This document shows positions 34,226-47,800 of a DNA stretch of 64,000 nt, one piece after another (position 1 is the first letter of the stretch; the number at the start of each line of letters is the position of its first letter). A program made the position numbers and the translations under genes. The stretch is taken from the NCBI GenBank assembly GCA_964016885.1, contig OZ024740.1, positions 206,507,691-206,571,690 of the forward strand, written 5' to 3'. The stretch is from Eledone cirrhosa (lineage: Eukaryota; Mollusca; Cephalopoda; Octopoda; Eledonidae). The notes under the pieces are model-generated. The model did no database searches. It saw nothing but the letters and a program-made list of their open reading frames with translations, and had not been told where the DNA came from.

Positions 34226-34561
34226 TGCTAATTTATAAATTAATGTGTATATAACTGGTATGTTTTCTCCATGAAAATATGTGAAAAATGTTCTGCCTTA
34301 TATATTGAACCAACAAAACTTCAGTTCAAAATATAATTCACTGTAAATATTGTATGTTCAATAGAGGTCAATGTTTTAGTTATATATTATTGTTTAAGCT
34401 CTGGTCAGCTCTAATCCAGCAGATCTAGAGTCAAAGATCTTGCAGCTGTGATCATCTCATCTTATTTTCAGGCATATTATATCCAGAACTGCAGGGTGGG
34501 ATTTACAAGAGATTAGGTTGCTATTTTTAGCTGGCCGAGCAACTGTATTAGTTGTTTGTTA
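34226..34561. other. Non-coding stretch, nothing recognised
   Basis: No supported feature. Confidence 0.4.
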
Positions 34562-34747
34562 GGGTTCAAAGTTAACATAAGGACTACTTTCTCTAATATT
34601 TATTAGCCCCTGGTCAATCCTTTGGGTTCAAAGTTGACATAAGGACTACTTTCTCTAATATTTGTTAGCCCCTAGTCAATCCTTTGGGTTCAAAGTTGAC
34701 ATAGGGACTACTTTCTCAAATATTTGTAAGCCCCCAGGTCAATCCTT
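34562..34747. repeat. 62-bp tandem repeat, three copies
   Basis: GGGTTCAAAGTTAACATAAG starts copies at 34562, 34624 and 34686, with a few substitutions. Confidence 0.93.
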
Positions 34748-35096
34748 CAGCTCTCAAATTGTTATGTAACTCCTGAATCATTTAAAGGACATATTTCTGT
34801 GTAAGGTACATAACAATCTTTTATTATAATATTGTTTTATATAGACAATAAACAAACATTTTGTAGTTATCATTTAGTTGCTAATAGGTAATTGCTCTTT
34901 AAATGTCTTTGCATTTTAATTACTGCTCATGCAACTTGCACATGTCTATTCATTTTCTGACTGTATGATGAGAGAAGAATTAATTTGTTAGATCTATGCT
35001 GTTGTCTTATTGTGTTATGTTCAAATTTGAAGACCTCTTCATAATCAGTCTCTATAAAGATACTTTGAGTTTGGCAATAGATTCATGCCCAATAGT
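34748..35096. other. Non-coding stretch, nothing recognised
   Basis: No supported feature. Confidence 0.4.
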
Positions 35097-35310
35097 TTAA
35101 CCCTTTAGCATTTACATTATGATTACTATTGTATTTTAGTGGTAAAGGCTTTATCTCACATAATATTGAACCTATGAGATTTTGATGATGTTATTTATTT
35201 AGAGAACAATACCTTAGTGTTAGTATTAGTGGTCTGTTATGGCCAGTTTGAACAGAAAGAGGTGAGAGAAATCTGGCTGGATATGGCCGGTTTAAATGCC
35301 AAAGTGTTAA
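35097..35310 (+). mobile_element. Family 1 MITE (piggyBac-like)
   Basis: TTAACCCTTTAGCATTTACA at the left and GGTTTAAATGCCAAAGTGTTAA at the right, uninterrupted. TTAA on both sides. Confidence 0.88.
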
Positions 35311-36302
35311 TGACTATATAAATATATTTTTGATTAGATTTTACATCTCATTTTTGAAAGGAAAAGAATATAGTGGGTTGCTTAATTCTTGAACTAATTA
35401 TTGGCCCTCAGGATTTCTAAATATTATATTCTTCTTCTTGAGAGGGTTGTGGGGACAGAGTCCTCAAACACTCCTTCCAGCCAGTCCTGTTAGAAGCAAC
35501 CATCTCCAACTGATCCAGCTGGATCCCCAATATTATATTCATTATCATAATTTATATTTTCCCATATAACATAGATTTGATGGTCTGAAATACAGCAGCA
35601 TATCTCTGGCATAGGTTCCTGCAAATCCTTATTATTAAATAAAGACATAATTATCTTATTTAAAGCTCAATATTTTAAAATCTGATTGCACTAGTTCCAT
35701 TTCTGTCTTCTTTCATCTACTTGTATTATCTTTGTATCTTTTACAATTAATTAATTTACAGTAGTTTTCATCCAACACATATGTCCATACTAGTTCAGCA
35801 ATTGATATGTTACATGACCTCTCAATGTCTTTCATCTCCAGCCATTATTCTATTTATTCCAGCTCAACTCTTAACAAATCACACGGTTTAGCTGTTTAAC
35901 CAGTAATCTAATTTGTTGGCTAATTATGTCACTAATTAACTAAAAACAATAGTAACAGTGTTTAGTCTCTTTCTTGGTGTTTACTCTGCTTATATTTCCT
36001 CTTTTCTTATGTCTATATATTTCAGCATTGTAACATACTTCTATAGATAAGGAACAGCTGTTTCACTGGTTGATACATGCTCTCCGTTCTCTGCTCAGCT
36101 ACATTTATTTCTGTGGATTATCATTTTTGCTGGGGGTTTCTCTATTCTCATCAGGTTTTATAACAATGATGGCATTTAGGTGAAATATGTTTGTTTTTTA
36201 AAGGAGTATTTGGAGCTTTACTCTATATATAGTCAATGATGAGTGTTATACCATGGTTGTAAAGACAATAACAATAATACAAATAAAACTAAGAATAATA
36301 CA
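35311..36302. other. Non-coding stretch, nothing recognised
   Basis: AT-rich, no supported exon or repeat. Confidence 0.45.
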
Positions 36303-36970
36303 CATACCACCACCATTGCTACCATAATGATATATGCTTTAACAATGTGGGAGAACACTCTCCAATAATACACTGACCACTACCACAATGATATATACCT
36401 GGACAATGTGGGAGAACACTCTCCAATAATACACTGACCACTACCATAATGATATATGCTTTAACAATGTGGGAGGACACTCTCCAATAATACACTGACC
36501 ACTACCACAATGATATATACCTGGACAATGTGGGAGAACACTCTCCAATAATACACTGACCACTACCACAATGATATATACCTGGACAATGTGGGAGAAC
36601 ACTCTCCAATAATACACTGACCACTACCACAATGATATATATACCTGGACATTGTGGGAGAACACTCTCCAATAATACACTGACCACTACCACAATGATA
36701 TATACCTGGACAATGTGGGAGAACACTCTCCAATAATACACTGACCACTACCACAATGATATATACCTGGACAATGTGGGAGAACACTCTCCAATAATAC
36801 ACTGACCACTACCACAATGATATATACCTGGACATTGTGGGAGAACACTCTCCAATAATACACTGACCACTACCACAATGATATATACCTGGACAATGTG
36901 GGAGAACACTCTCCAATAATACACTGACCACTACCACCACTACCACAATAATATATTCCTTTCACAATGT
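36303..36970. repeat. 61-bp minisatellite, about 11 copies
   Basis: Unit contains ACAATGTGGGAGAACACTCT, CCAATAATACACTGACCACT and ACCACAATGATATATACCTGG. Open frames on the minus strand here (with MYYWRVFSHIVQVYI-type text) are products of the repeat. Confidence 0.95.
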
Positions 36971-37171
36971 GGGTGAATGCTTTTTGATATATAGAACCCC
37001 AGGCACATACCACCTCATTGTCCCAGAAAAACAGAATAGACAAAGGGTTACCCCAGCAGATAATGAGGGAAATGCACTGAAATAGCCAGTCTAACTCATT
37101 GGGCTCACTCCTGTAGGTGGCCAATACCATCCCAATAGCAGTGAATAGGAAGGTGGTTCGGAGTCCAGTGC

Positions 37172-37520
37172 TAGTCATCATCATTTAATGCCTATTTTTC
37201 CATGCTAGCATGAGTTAGAAAGGTTGTCATGTTATGAAACTCGTCAGGTCAAGTGACCATGTCATGCTCATAAGGATCTGTATTTTGGCTTTGTTTCTTT
37301 GACTCGATGTCCTTCAACACCAATCATGTTACAGCGTAGACTGGCTGCCTTTTATTGTGGAACCAGGGTGAACTGGGTGCTTTTGTTTTCCGTGTCAACA
37401 ATACTACCACCCTACAGAGTGGACTGGGAATTTTTTTTTGTGTCACCAGCAGGACCACTATATATGGTGAACTGGGAGCCTCCTGTGTCACCAGCACAAT
37501 GATTTTACAGGGTGGATTGG
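37172..37520 (-). repeat. LINE-tail / SINE-like repeat, diverged
   Basis: CATCATCATTTAATGCCTAT, TTTTCCATGCTAGCATGAG, CAACACCAATCATGTTACAG. It joins directly to a decayed LINE RT at its right edge. Confidence 0.7.
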
Positions 37521-38313
37521 GTACTTCTTCTTTGCCCTCTTATTTCTGCCATGCAACACTTGGCATCAAACCTATCAAGTGCAAGTTGGAGATCATTTTC
37601 TGTTGATTTAAGTAACACCATGTCATCTGCAAATTCCAGCTGACGGATTTTTACACATGCCAGTTGTGATACCACTTGCAACCCGGCTGTGCATGTCAAT
37701 CCTGTTCATGAAAATAATGAACAGGAGACGTGACACTATGCACACTTGATGGAGACCAACTCCTATATTGAATGGTTTCAATTTAGCACCCTTTATCTGA
37801 ACACAAATACTTGGACATCCATATAGAGACATCAAGGTAGCAAGAAGCTGACCATCGATCCCATATGCCTGCACAACTGTCCATAGCATGTTCCGAGGAT
37901 AGTAGTCAAATGCCTTTTTGAGGTCTACAAAACAAGAATATACCTCTTGGCAATACTCCCACAATTTCTCGAAGACCTGCAGCAGTGAATATTTGGTTGG
38001 TTGTGCTGTGTCCAGGGCGAAATCTGCACTGTTCATCAACTAATTTGGACTCTGCAGTCTCCTGCATCTCTTTACCAGGCACTTAGCATAGACTTTACCA
38101 GGGAGGCTTAACAAGATACCTCTGTAATTGGAGCAATCCCTCTTGTCTTCCTTTTTGAAAATTGGGATTATCACACCCAATTACCATTGCTTTCCAGTGA
38201 TCCAGGCCACCTGGCACACATGGGGCAATCAGAGAATACCTTCTCTATTTAAGGCTTTTAACATCTCGGGCTGGATTTCATCTTCCCCAGCAGCCTTGCC
38301 ACATTTGAGTTTA
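37521..38313 (-). pseudogene. Second LINE type: decayed reverse transcriptase
   Basis: Minus-strand pieces from 5' to 3': CGKAAGEDEIQPEMLKALNR and FKKEDKRDCSNYRGILL (38110-38310). Next SCFVDLKKAFDYYPRNML (about 37890-37950), where the motif A Asp is present. Then GVGLHQVCIVSRLLFIIFMN, in which S-P-L-L-F has become S-R-L-L-F, and FADDMVLLKSTENDLQLAL with the F-A-D-D catalytic pair. The frame shifts at least twice and the upstream end stops at a MITE (38314). The sequence differs clearly from the LINE at 24221-26602, so it is another clade. Not functional. Confidence 0.85.
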
Positions 38314-38525
38314 TTAGCCCTTTGGCATTTAAACCGGCTGTATTCGTCCAGAAGACTCTCATCTTTTTCTGTTCAAACCAGCTGTAACTGGCTACTCATA
38401 CTGACATTAAGGTATTGTTCTCAAAACAATATCAAAATCTCATAGATTCGATATTATTGAAGGTAAAGCCTTTACCATGAAAATATAATAGTAAATATAG
38501 AGTAATGTAAATGCTAAAGGGTTAA
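38314..38525 (-). mobile_element. Family 1 MITE (piggyBac-like)
   Basis: TTAGCCCTTTGGCATTTAAA to TAAATGCTAAAGGGTTAA, in reverse orientation, lying at the upstream edge of the LINE pseudogene. Confidence 0.87.
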
Positions 38526-39751
38526 CTGATTCATAGATATAGCTACCTCCTCCCCCTCCTCCTCCTCCTCCTCTATAAACATATGACAACAAAATCCTCT
38601 TTATTGTGAATTCCCAACATTGCAGAGTTATTTCAATTCAGAATATAAACAATAAAACAAAGAATAATGTTTTGTTTTATTGATATACTTGTTGATTATT
38701 TTGTCATTAAGGTAAACTACTTGTGAACAAACAGCTGTCTTTAGACAATAAGTGGACTGACTACTTTAAGTAGTTAATTTATTGCGTATTAGTCTAGATA
38801 GTATGATAGTCTAGTGCAGAGGACCTTATTTTGGTACTCGGGGTTTCTCATTTTCAAAGACAAATTCTGTTTAACTCTTTTATTATTTCTGTTCTACAAT
38901 CATGTTTTGAGCACACTTAGTTTATCTTGTCAATTATAGATCGACGTAGAGTATTACTGGTTGTAGGAACTAAATCTGAAGTGATGTACTCTTTTTTGTC
39001 ACCAGCCTCCTTGATAGAATCTAGGAAAAAAAAATCAACAAAGATTTGATTAGTCAGTAAATCTTCCCACCCCAATATTCCAACATTCTTCATTTACTGA
39101 TTTCTACTGTTCTGTATATTGGCAACTCTGTCACTTTATTTCATCTTACATTAAACTTTAGCAAGAATCTTGCATATCACTCTAGAATTGATAGTCATGT
39201 ATATTATATTAAATGACACCAGCACTGTGAAGATGACCTCAAAATTCCAGGAAAATGTCATTAACCTGAATTTCTCTTGGAAAACTATTTATAAAACCTG
39301 ATTCACTCTCACCTAACATATTCTCTCACAAACTCATACTATCCCATATTTCATATAGCCAAAACTGCATCATAAAGGCTAAGTATTTCCTTTAGAGTAA
39401 AAATAATAGCCCCGATTAATTTCTAACTATGTTCCTTACACTAAAGTACTGAACATATGTCTGATTTATTGTCTTCATAATATGTAAATATTCTCAACTG
39501 CAACCAAGAAGAAAAAAAAAAAAAAAAAAACTGTTGAACTCAAACAAGTCAGCTTCACTAACATCACCTGAGCTAACTTTCAGCAATATCATTTCTCAGT
39601 TTTTTTTCAACCATATCTTCTCACCATTATCCCTAAAGTGTCTTACTTTCCAGACTCTTCTACATTTAACAGCTTCTGATCCTTTTCTAACAAATTAGAC
39701 CCAAGCGTAACTCCATCATTACCAACCTTTAGCTTTTAACACCACTTATTA
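38526..39751. other. Non-coding stretch, nothing recognised
   Basis: Holds a short CTC-triplet run near 38545-38573 and a poly-A tract at 39512-39530. No exon recognised, though an upstream RagC/D exon could hide here. Confidence 0.45.
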
Positions 39752-39983
39752 TTAACCCTTTAGTATTTAAACTGGCTGTATCTGACCAGAATTCTCTCAC
39801 CAATTTCTGTTCAAATCAGCTGTAACTGGCCACTCATACTGATGTTAAGGTATTGTTCTCAAAATAATTAACATCAAAATATTGTAGTTTCGATATTATG
39901 TGAGATAATTATATGAGATAAAGTCTTTACCGTGAAAATACAATAGTATATATATAGAGTAATGTAAATGCTAAAGGGTTGAT
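39752..39983 (-). mobile_element. Family 1 MITE (piggyBac-like)
   Basis: TTAACCCTTTAGTATTTAAA to TAAATGCTAAAGGGTTGA, reverse orientation, with a small internal insertion relative to the copy at 38314. Confidence 0.86.
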
Positions 39984-41345
39984 AAGATTAAAACATCTCT
40001 CCACTTTTGATAGTGATGTTTCTCCTTTTAAACCTCTCGCCGCTTTTGATAGTGTTGTCTCTACTTTTTAAACCTCTCTCCATCTTTGATAGTGATGTTT
40101 CTCCTTTTAAACCTCTCTCTGCTTTTGATAGTATTGTCTCTACTTTTTAAACTTCTTTCCATCTTTGATAGGGTTGTCTCTACTTTTTAAACCTCTCTCT
40201 ACCTTTTAAACTTCTCTCCACCTTTGATAGTGATGTCTCTACCTTTTAAACCTCTCTCCATCTTTGATAGGATTGTCTTTACCTTTTAAACCTCTCCCCA
40301 CCTTTGATAGTGTTGTCTCTACTTTTTAAACCTCTCTCCATCTTTGATAGTGATGTTTCTCCTTTTAAACCTCTCTCTGCTTTTGATAGTATTGTCTCTA
40401 CTTTTTAAACTTCTTTCCACCTTTGATAGGGTTGTCTCTACTTTTTAAACCTCTCTCTACCTTTTAAACTTCTCTCCACCTTTGATAGTGATGTCTCTAC
40501 CTTTTAAACCTCTCTCCATCTTTGATAGGATTGTCTTTACCTTTTAAACCTCTCCCCACCTTTGATAGTGTCTCTACTTTTTAAACCTCTCTCTATCTTT
40601 GATAGTGATGTTTCTCCTTTTAAACCTCTCTGCTTTTTATAGTATTGTCTCTACTTTTTAAACTTCTTTCCATCTTTGATAGGGTTGTCTCTACTTTTTA
40701 AACCTCTCTCTACCTTTTAAACTTCTCTCCATATTTGATAGTATTGTCTCTACCTTTCAAACCTCTCTCCACCTTTGATAGGGTTGTCTCTACTTTTAAA
40801 CCTCTCTCTACTTTTGATAGTGTTGTCTCTACCTTTTAAACTTCTCTCCTTTTAAACCTCTTTTCACCTTTGATAGGGTTGTCTCTCTTTTTAAACCTCT
40901 CTCCATCTTTAATAAGGTTATGTCTACCTTTTAAACCTCTCTCTACTTTAGATAGGGTTGTCTCTTCTTTTGAAACCTCTCTCCACTTTTGATAGTGTCG
41001 TCTCTACCTTTTAAACCTCTCTCCACCGTTGATAATGTTGTCACTACCTTTTAAACCTCTCTTCTCTACTTTTGATAGGGATGTCTCACCTTTTAAACCT
41101 CTCTCCACCTTTGACAGTGTTGTCACTACCTTTTAAACTTTTCTCCACTTTTGATAGGGTTGTCTCACCTTTTAAACCTCTCTCCATCTTTGATAGTGTT
41201 GTCTCTCCTTTTTAAACCTTTCTCCACCCTTGATAGGGTTGTCTCTCCTTTTTAAACCTTTCTCCACCCTTGATAGGGTTGTCTCTCCTTTTTAAACCTC
41301 TTTCCATCTCTGATAGTGATGTCTCTACCTTTTAAACCTCTCATC
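39984..41345. repeat. 40-bp pyrimidine-rich minisatellite, about 34 copies
   Basis: Unit contains CCTCTCTCCACCTTTGATAG, TGTTGTCTCTACC and TTTTAAA. A block of about 310 bp (near 40080-40320) is repeated at about 40340-40570, so there is higher-order structure. It ends 70 bp before the first recognised RagC/D exon. Confidence 0.95.
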
Positions 41346-41415
41346 CACTAATTTTTTATCCTGTTTCTAAACTTTCTTTATCTTCCATTGACAAAGTGTT
41401 TCTCTCTCCTTGCAG

Positions 41416-41555
41416 TCCTATGAAGATGATGCTGGTGGCGATTTTATGGTCGGATCATTCCAAGATTTTGGATATGGTACAGTTGACCCGGAGACGGAGG
41501 CTACAACTTCAAGTTCGGATGAGAAACCACGGATTCTGTTGATGGGTCTTCGAAG
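41416..41555 (+). CDS. RRAGC: RagC/D exon a (N-terminus and start of P-loop)
   Basis: Preceded by CTCCTTGCAG and followed by GTCAGT. 46 codons plus two bases, phase 0 at the start. Encodes SYEDDAGG to [10 protein letters not shown]; the P-loop is split after GLR. Confidence 0.92.
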
Positions 41556-41756
41556 GTCAGTGTTGTTCTTGAAATGGTGTGATGAATAGATGTGTGTGTA
41601 TTTCTTTTTTTTTTTAATTAGTTATTTTAATAAAAAATTGTTTTAAACAACTTTGATCCTATGTAGCACTTTGCTCAAGAGTAGTCTCAGGTTGACCAAT
41701 TGATCTATGTAGCGCCTTGGTCAAGAGATACTCTAATACATGTATGTGTGTGTTAG

Positions 41757-41788
<32 letters not shown>

Positions 41789-41794
41789 CACACA

Positions 41795-41866
<72 letters not shown>

Positions 41867-44800
41867 ATGTGTGTATGTGTTTACTATCTTATATATGTAT
41901 ATATATATATATATATATATGTGTATGTCTGTATTGGCTTCTTTTATATGTTTTTGTGTGTCTCCATCTTTACTTAACTCCATATTTCTTTTCAGAAGTG
42001 GCAAGTCCTCCATACAAAAAGTTGTGTTTCATAAAGTATCCCCGAATGAGACCCTGTTCCTCGAAAGCACTAACAAAATAGTAAAAGATGGTAGGTTTGA
42101 TGATTTTATTACTTTCAGTGAAGCCAGTGAAATGGTTTTAATGTCATCTTGTCATTAAATATTTCTTTCTCAATGTCAACATCATCATCATCATTGTTTA
42201 ACGTCCATTTTCCATGGGTAGGACGAGCAGTCCCTTTGTGAGAGGTCAGGCCAGAGGTCTTTGATTCACATATATTGCTCTCTCAATGCCGACATATATT
42301 TATTTTTGGAACTGTCTATTGTTTCTGTTTATGGTATTATATTGTATATCGACTGTGGTGTTTAATTTTGTCCCCTACACCCTTCCTTTTCTACATCAAT
42401 GTCCCCTACCCTGTCTTCTCTACATCAATGAACCCTACACTGTCTTTTCTACATCAATGTCCCCTACACTCTGTCACATCTCTACATCAATGTCCCCTAC
42501 ACTCTGTCACATCTCTACATCAATGTCCCCTACACTCTGTCACTTCTATACATCCTATATAGCTATTTGCCAATATTTCCAGCAATGCTCATTCCTATGT
42601 AGATCATACCATCTTTCCTTTTTAACCTTCATACCATACCATTACATTATCTACACCCAGTCAAGACGTAATGTCTAAAATATATCAGTGTAACCCAGCA
42701 ATCTATGTATTCCAATAATTTAACTCCTCATATTATATTATATTGTGTCAAATTATATCATTATAACTTGACAATGTGTAACTTGTGGTTATATAAACCA
42801 ATAATTGTATGTTGAATTGATGATGTTGATGATGATTGTCACTGTTGTAACTATGTTGTAATCTATATTATATTGTATCAAATTATATCAGTATAATTAA
42901 AACAATGTTATAAACCAATAATTGTATGTTAAATTGATGATGTTGATGATGATTATCACTGTTGTAACTATTTCCCAATCTATATCTTTCTTTCTACCAC
43001 AGATATTTCCAACAGTTCATTTGTCCAGTTTCAAGTATGGGATTTGCCCGGTCACATAGATTTCTTTGATACCTTATTTGATGTTGACAAAATATTTCGT
43101 GGTTGTGGTGCCTTGATTTTTGTCATAGATGCGCAAGTGAGTATTTTACTTTCGGTAACATAGTTTTATAACAGCTGTTACAGTGAAAAGGTGATACCCA
43201 TGGCCCTTTTTCAGTCAACTCTTTGATTTAATGTTATATTCTTCCTCATACTGTTTGAGTTGCTTTGTCCCTTTTCACTTAATATTTCCATTTCTTTCCT
43301 AGGATGAATATGTGGAGGCGCTAGACAAACTAAATATGACAGTGACGCGGGCACATAAAATTAACCCTGAAATCAAGTTTGAGGTATTCATTCATAAAGT
43401 GGATAGCTTGTCTGATGATCAAAAGATAGAATCTCAGCGAGATATTCACCAGAGGGCTAATGATGATCTTGTTGATGCTGGATTTGAAGGGATCTACTTG
43501 AGGTAAGAGCAACACTGTGACAAATGTAAAATTAGACATTTGATGTCAGACGGTCTTACACAGATACAGTTTATAATATACACAAACATAGTTTATTTAT
43601 ACACAGATACAGTTTATATGTATATTCCCTGTTAATACATTTATTACCTTATTTTTAATGAAAGACACTGCCTATAATTTACAAATAATTTTGAAAATAA
43701 TCAAGAATTTGGAGGGATTTAGTAATACAAGTAATTTTCTCATTATTAAGCTGATGTTCAGAACATAAGTCTACAAAAGTTTTTACATAGTTTCTATCTG
43801 ACCAGTATCTATGACCACTCTATACAGTTTCTATCTGACCAGTATCTATGACTACTCTATACAGTTTCTAACTGACCAGTATCTATGACCACTCTATACA
43901 GTTTCTACCTGACCAGTATCTATGACCACTCTATACAGTTTCTACCTGACCAGCATCTATGACCACTCTATATAGTTTCTAACTGACCAGTATCTATGAC
44001 TACTCTATACAGTTTCTACCTGACCAGCATCTATGACTACTCTATACAGTTTCTAACTGACCAGCTTCTACGATCACTCTATACAGTTTCTACCTGACCA
44101 GTATCTATGACCACTCTATACAGTTTCTAACTGACCAGCTTCTATGACTACTCTATACAGTTTCTACCTGACCAGCTTCTATGACCACTCTATACAGTTT
44201 CTAACTGACCAGCTTCTATGACTACTCTATACAGTTTCTATCTGACCAGCTTCTATGACCATTCTATACAGTTTCTACCTGACCAGCATCTATGACCACT
44301 CTATACAGTTTCTACCTGACCAGCTTCTATGACCACTCTATACAGTTTCTACCTGACCAGCTTCTATGACCACTCTATACAGTTTCTACCTGACCAGCAT
44401 CTATGACCACTCTATACAGTTTCTACCTGACCAGCTTCTATGACCACTCTATATAGTTTCTACCTGACCAGTATCTATGACCACTCTATACAGTTTCTAT
44501 CTGACCAGTATCTATGACCACTCTATACAGTTTCTATCTGACCAGTATCTATGACCACTCTATACAGTTTCTATCTGACCAGTATCTATGACCACTCTAT
44601 ACAGTTTCTACCTGACCAGTATCTATGACCACTCTATATAGTTTCTACCTGACCAGTATCTATGACCACTCTATACAGTTTCTACCTGACCAGTATCTAT
44701 GACCACTCTATACAGTTTCTATCTGACCAGTATCTATGACCACTCTATACAGTTTCTATCTGACCAGTATCTATGACCACTCTATACAGTTTATATCTGA

Positions 44801-47800
44801 CCAGTATCTATGACCACTCTATACAGTTTCTAACTGACCAGTATCTATGACCACTCTATACAGTTTCTACCTGACCAGTATCTATGACCACTCTATACAG
44901 TTTATATCTGACCAGTATCTATGACCACTCTATAGTTTCTATCTGACCAGTATCTATGACCACTCTATACAGTTTCTATCTGACCAGTATCTATGACCAC
45001 TCTATACAGTTTCTATCTGACCAGTATCTATGACCACTCTATACAGTTTCTATCTGACCAGTATCTATGACCACTCTATACAGTTTCTATCTGACCAGTA
45101 TTTATGACCACTCTATACAGTTTCTACCTGACCAGTATCTATGACCACTCTATACAGTTTCTATCTGACCAGTATCTATGACCACTCTATACAGTTTCTA
45201 TCTGACCAGTATCTATGACCACTCTATACAGTTTCTATCTGACCAGTATCTATGACCACTCTATACAGTTTCTAACTGACCAGTATCTATGACCACTCTA
45301 TACAGTTTCTATCTGACCAGTATCTATGACCACTCTATACTGTTTCTATCTGACCAGTATCTATGACCACTCTATACAGTTTCTATCTGACCAGTATCTA
45401 TGACCACTCTATACAGTTTCTAACTGACCAGTATCTATGACCACTATACAATTTCTACCTGACCAGTATCTATGACCACTCTATAGAGTTTCTACCTGAC
45501 CAGTATCTATGACCACTCTATACAGTTTATATCTGACCAGTATCTATGACCACTCTATACAGTTTATATCTGACCAGTATCTATGACCACTCTATACAGT
45601 TTATATCTGACCAGTATCTATGACCACTCTATACAGTTTCTACCTGACCAGTATCTATGACCACTCTATACAGTTTATATCTGACCAGTATCTATGACCA
45701 CTCTATACAGTTTATATCTGACCAGTATCTATGACCACTCTATAGTTTCTATCTGACCAGTATCTATGACCACTCTATACAGTTTCTACCTGACCAGTAT
45801 CTATGACCACTCTATACAGTTTCTATCTGACCAGTATCTATGACCACTCTATACAGTTTATATCTGACCAGTATCTATGACCACTCTATACAGTTTCTAT
45901 CTGACCAGTATCTATGACCACTCTATACAGTTTATATCTGACCAGTATCTATGACCACTCTATACAGTTTATATCTGACCAGTATCTATGACCACTCTAT
46001 AGAGTTTCTATCTGACCAGTATCTATGACCACTCTATACAGTTTCTAACTGACCAGTATCTATGACCACTCTATACAGTTTATATCTGACCAGTATCTAT
46101 GACCACTCTATACAGTTTATATCTGACCAGTATCTATGACCACTCTATACAGTTTCTACCTGACCAGTATCTATGACCACTCTATACAGTTTCTATCTGA
46201 CCAGTATCTATGACCACTCTATACAGTTTATATCTGACCAGTATCTATGACCACTCTATACAGTTTCTACCTGACCAGTATCTATGACCACTCTATACAG
46301 TTTATATCTGACCAGTATCTATGACCACTCTATACAGTTTATATCTGACCAGTATCTATGACCACTCTATAGAGTTTCTACCTGACCAGTATCTATGACC
46401 ACTCTATACAGTTTCTAACTGACCAGTATCTATGACCACTCTATACAGTTTATATCTGACCAGTATCTATGACCACTCTATAGAGTTTCTAACTGACCAG
46501 TATCTACGACCATCTATACAGTTTCTACTTGACCAGTATCTATGACCACTCTATACAGTTTATATCTGACCAGTATCTATGACCACTCTATACAGTTTCT
46601 ATCTGACAAGTATCTATGACCACTCTATACAGTTTATATCTGACCAGTATCTATGACCACTCTATACAGTTTCTAACTGACCAGCATCTATGACCACTCT
46701 ATACATTTTCTACCTGACCAGCATCTATGACCACTCTATACAGTTTCTAACTGACCAGTATCTATGACCATTCTATACAGTTTCTAACTGACCAGTATCT
46801 ACGACCACTCTATACAGTTTCTACCTGACCAGTATCTACGACCACTCTATACAGTTTCTACCTGACCAGTATCTATGACCACTCTATAGAGTTTCTATCT
46901 GACCAGTATCTATGACCACTCTATACAGTTTCTACCTGACCAGTATCTATGACCACTCTATACAGTTTCTAACTGACCAGTATCTATGACCACTCTATAC
47001 AGTTTCTAACTGACCAGTATCTATGACCACTCTATACAGTTTCTACCTGACCAGTATCTATGACCACTCTATACAGTTTCTAACTGACCAGTATCTATGA
47101 CCACTCTATAGAGTTTCTACCTGACCAGTATCTATGACCACTCTATACAGTTTATATCTGACCAGTATCTATGACCACTCTATACAGTTTATATCTGACC
47201 AGTATCTATGACCACTCTATACAGTTTATATCTGACCAGTATCTATGACCACTCTATACAGTTTCTACCTGACCAGTATCTATGACCACTCTATACAGTT
47301 TCTATCTGACCAGTATCTATGACCACTCTATACAGTTTCTATCTGACCAGTATCTATGACCACTCTATACAGTTTCTATCTGACCAGTATCTATGACCAC
47401 TCTATACAGTTTCTACCTGACCAGTATCTATGACCACTCTATACAGTTTATATCTGACCAGTATCTATGACCACTCTATACAGTTTATATCTGACCAGTA
47501 TCTATGACCACTCTATACAGTTTCTACCTGACCAGTATCTATGACCACTCTATACAGTTTCTATCTGACCAGTATCTATGACCACTCTATACAGTTTCTA
47601 CCTGACCAGTATCTATGACCACTCTATACAGTTTCTATACGACCAGTATCTATGACCACTCTATACAGTTTATATCTGACCAGTATCTATGACCACTCTA
47701 TACAGTTTCTATCTGACCAGTATCTATGACCACTCTATACAGTTTATATCTGACCAGTATCTATGACCACTCTATACAGTTTATGTCTGACCAGTATCTA

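Noticed and set aside
36502..37184. Minus-strand open frames of about 80-100 codons
   Set aside because: Products of the 61-bp minisatellite.
41659..42158. Overlapping open frames in both strands
   Set aside because: They translate CA, TA and TC microsatellites; only the part at 41996-42090 is a real exon.
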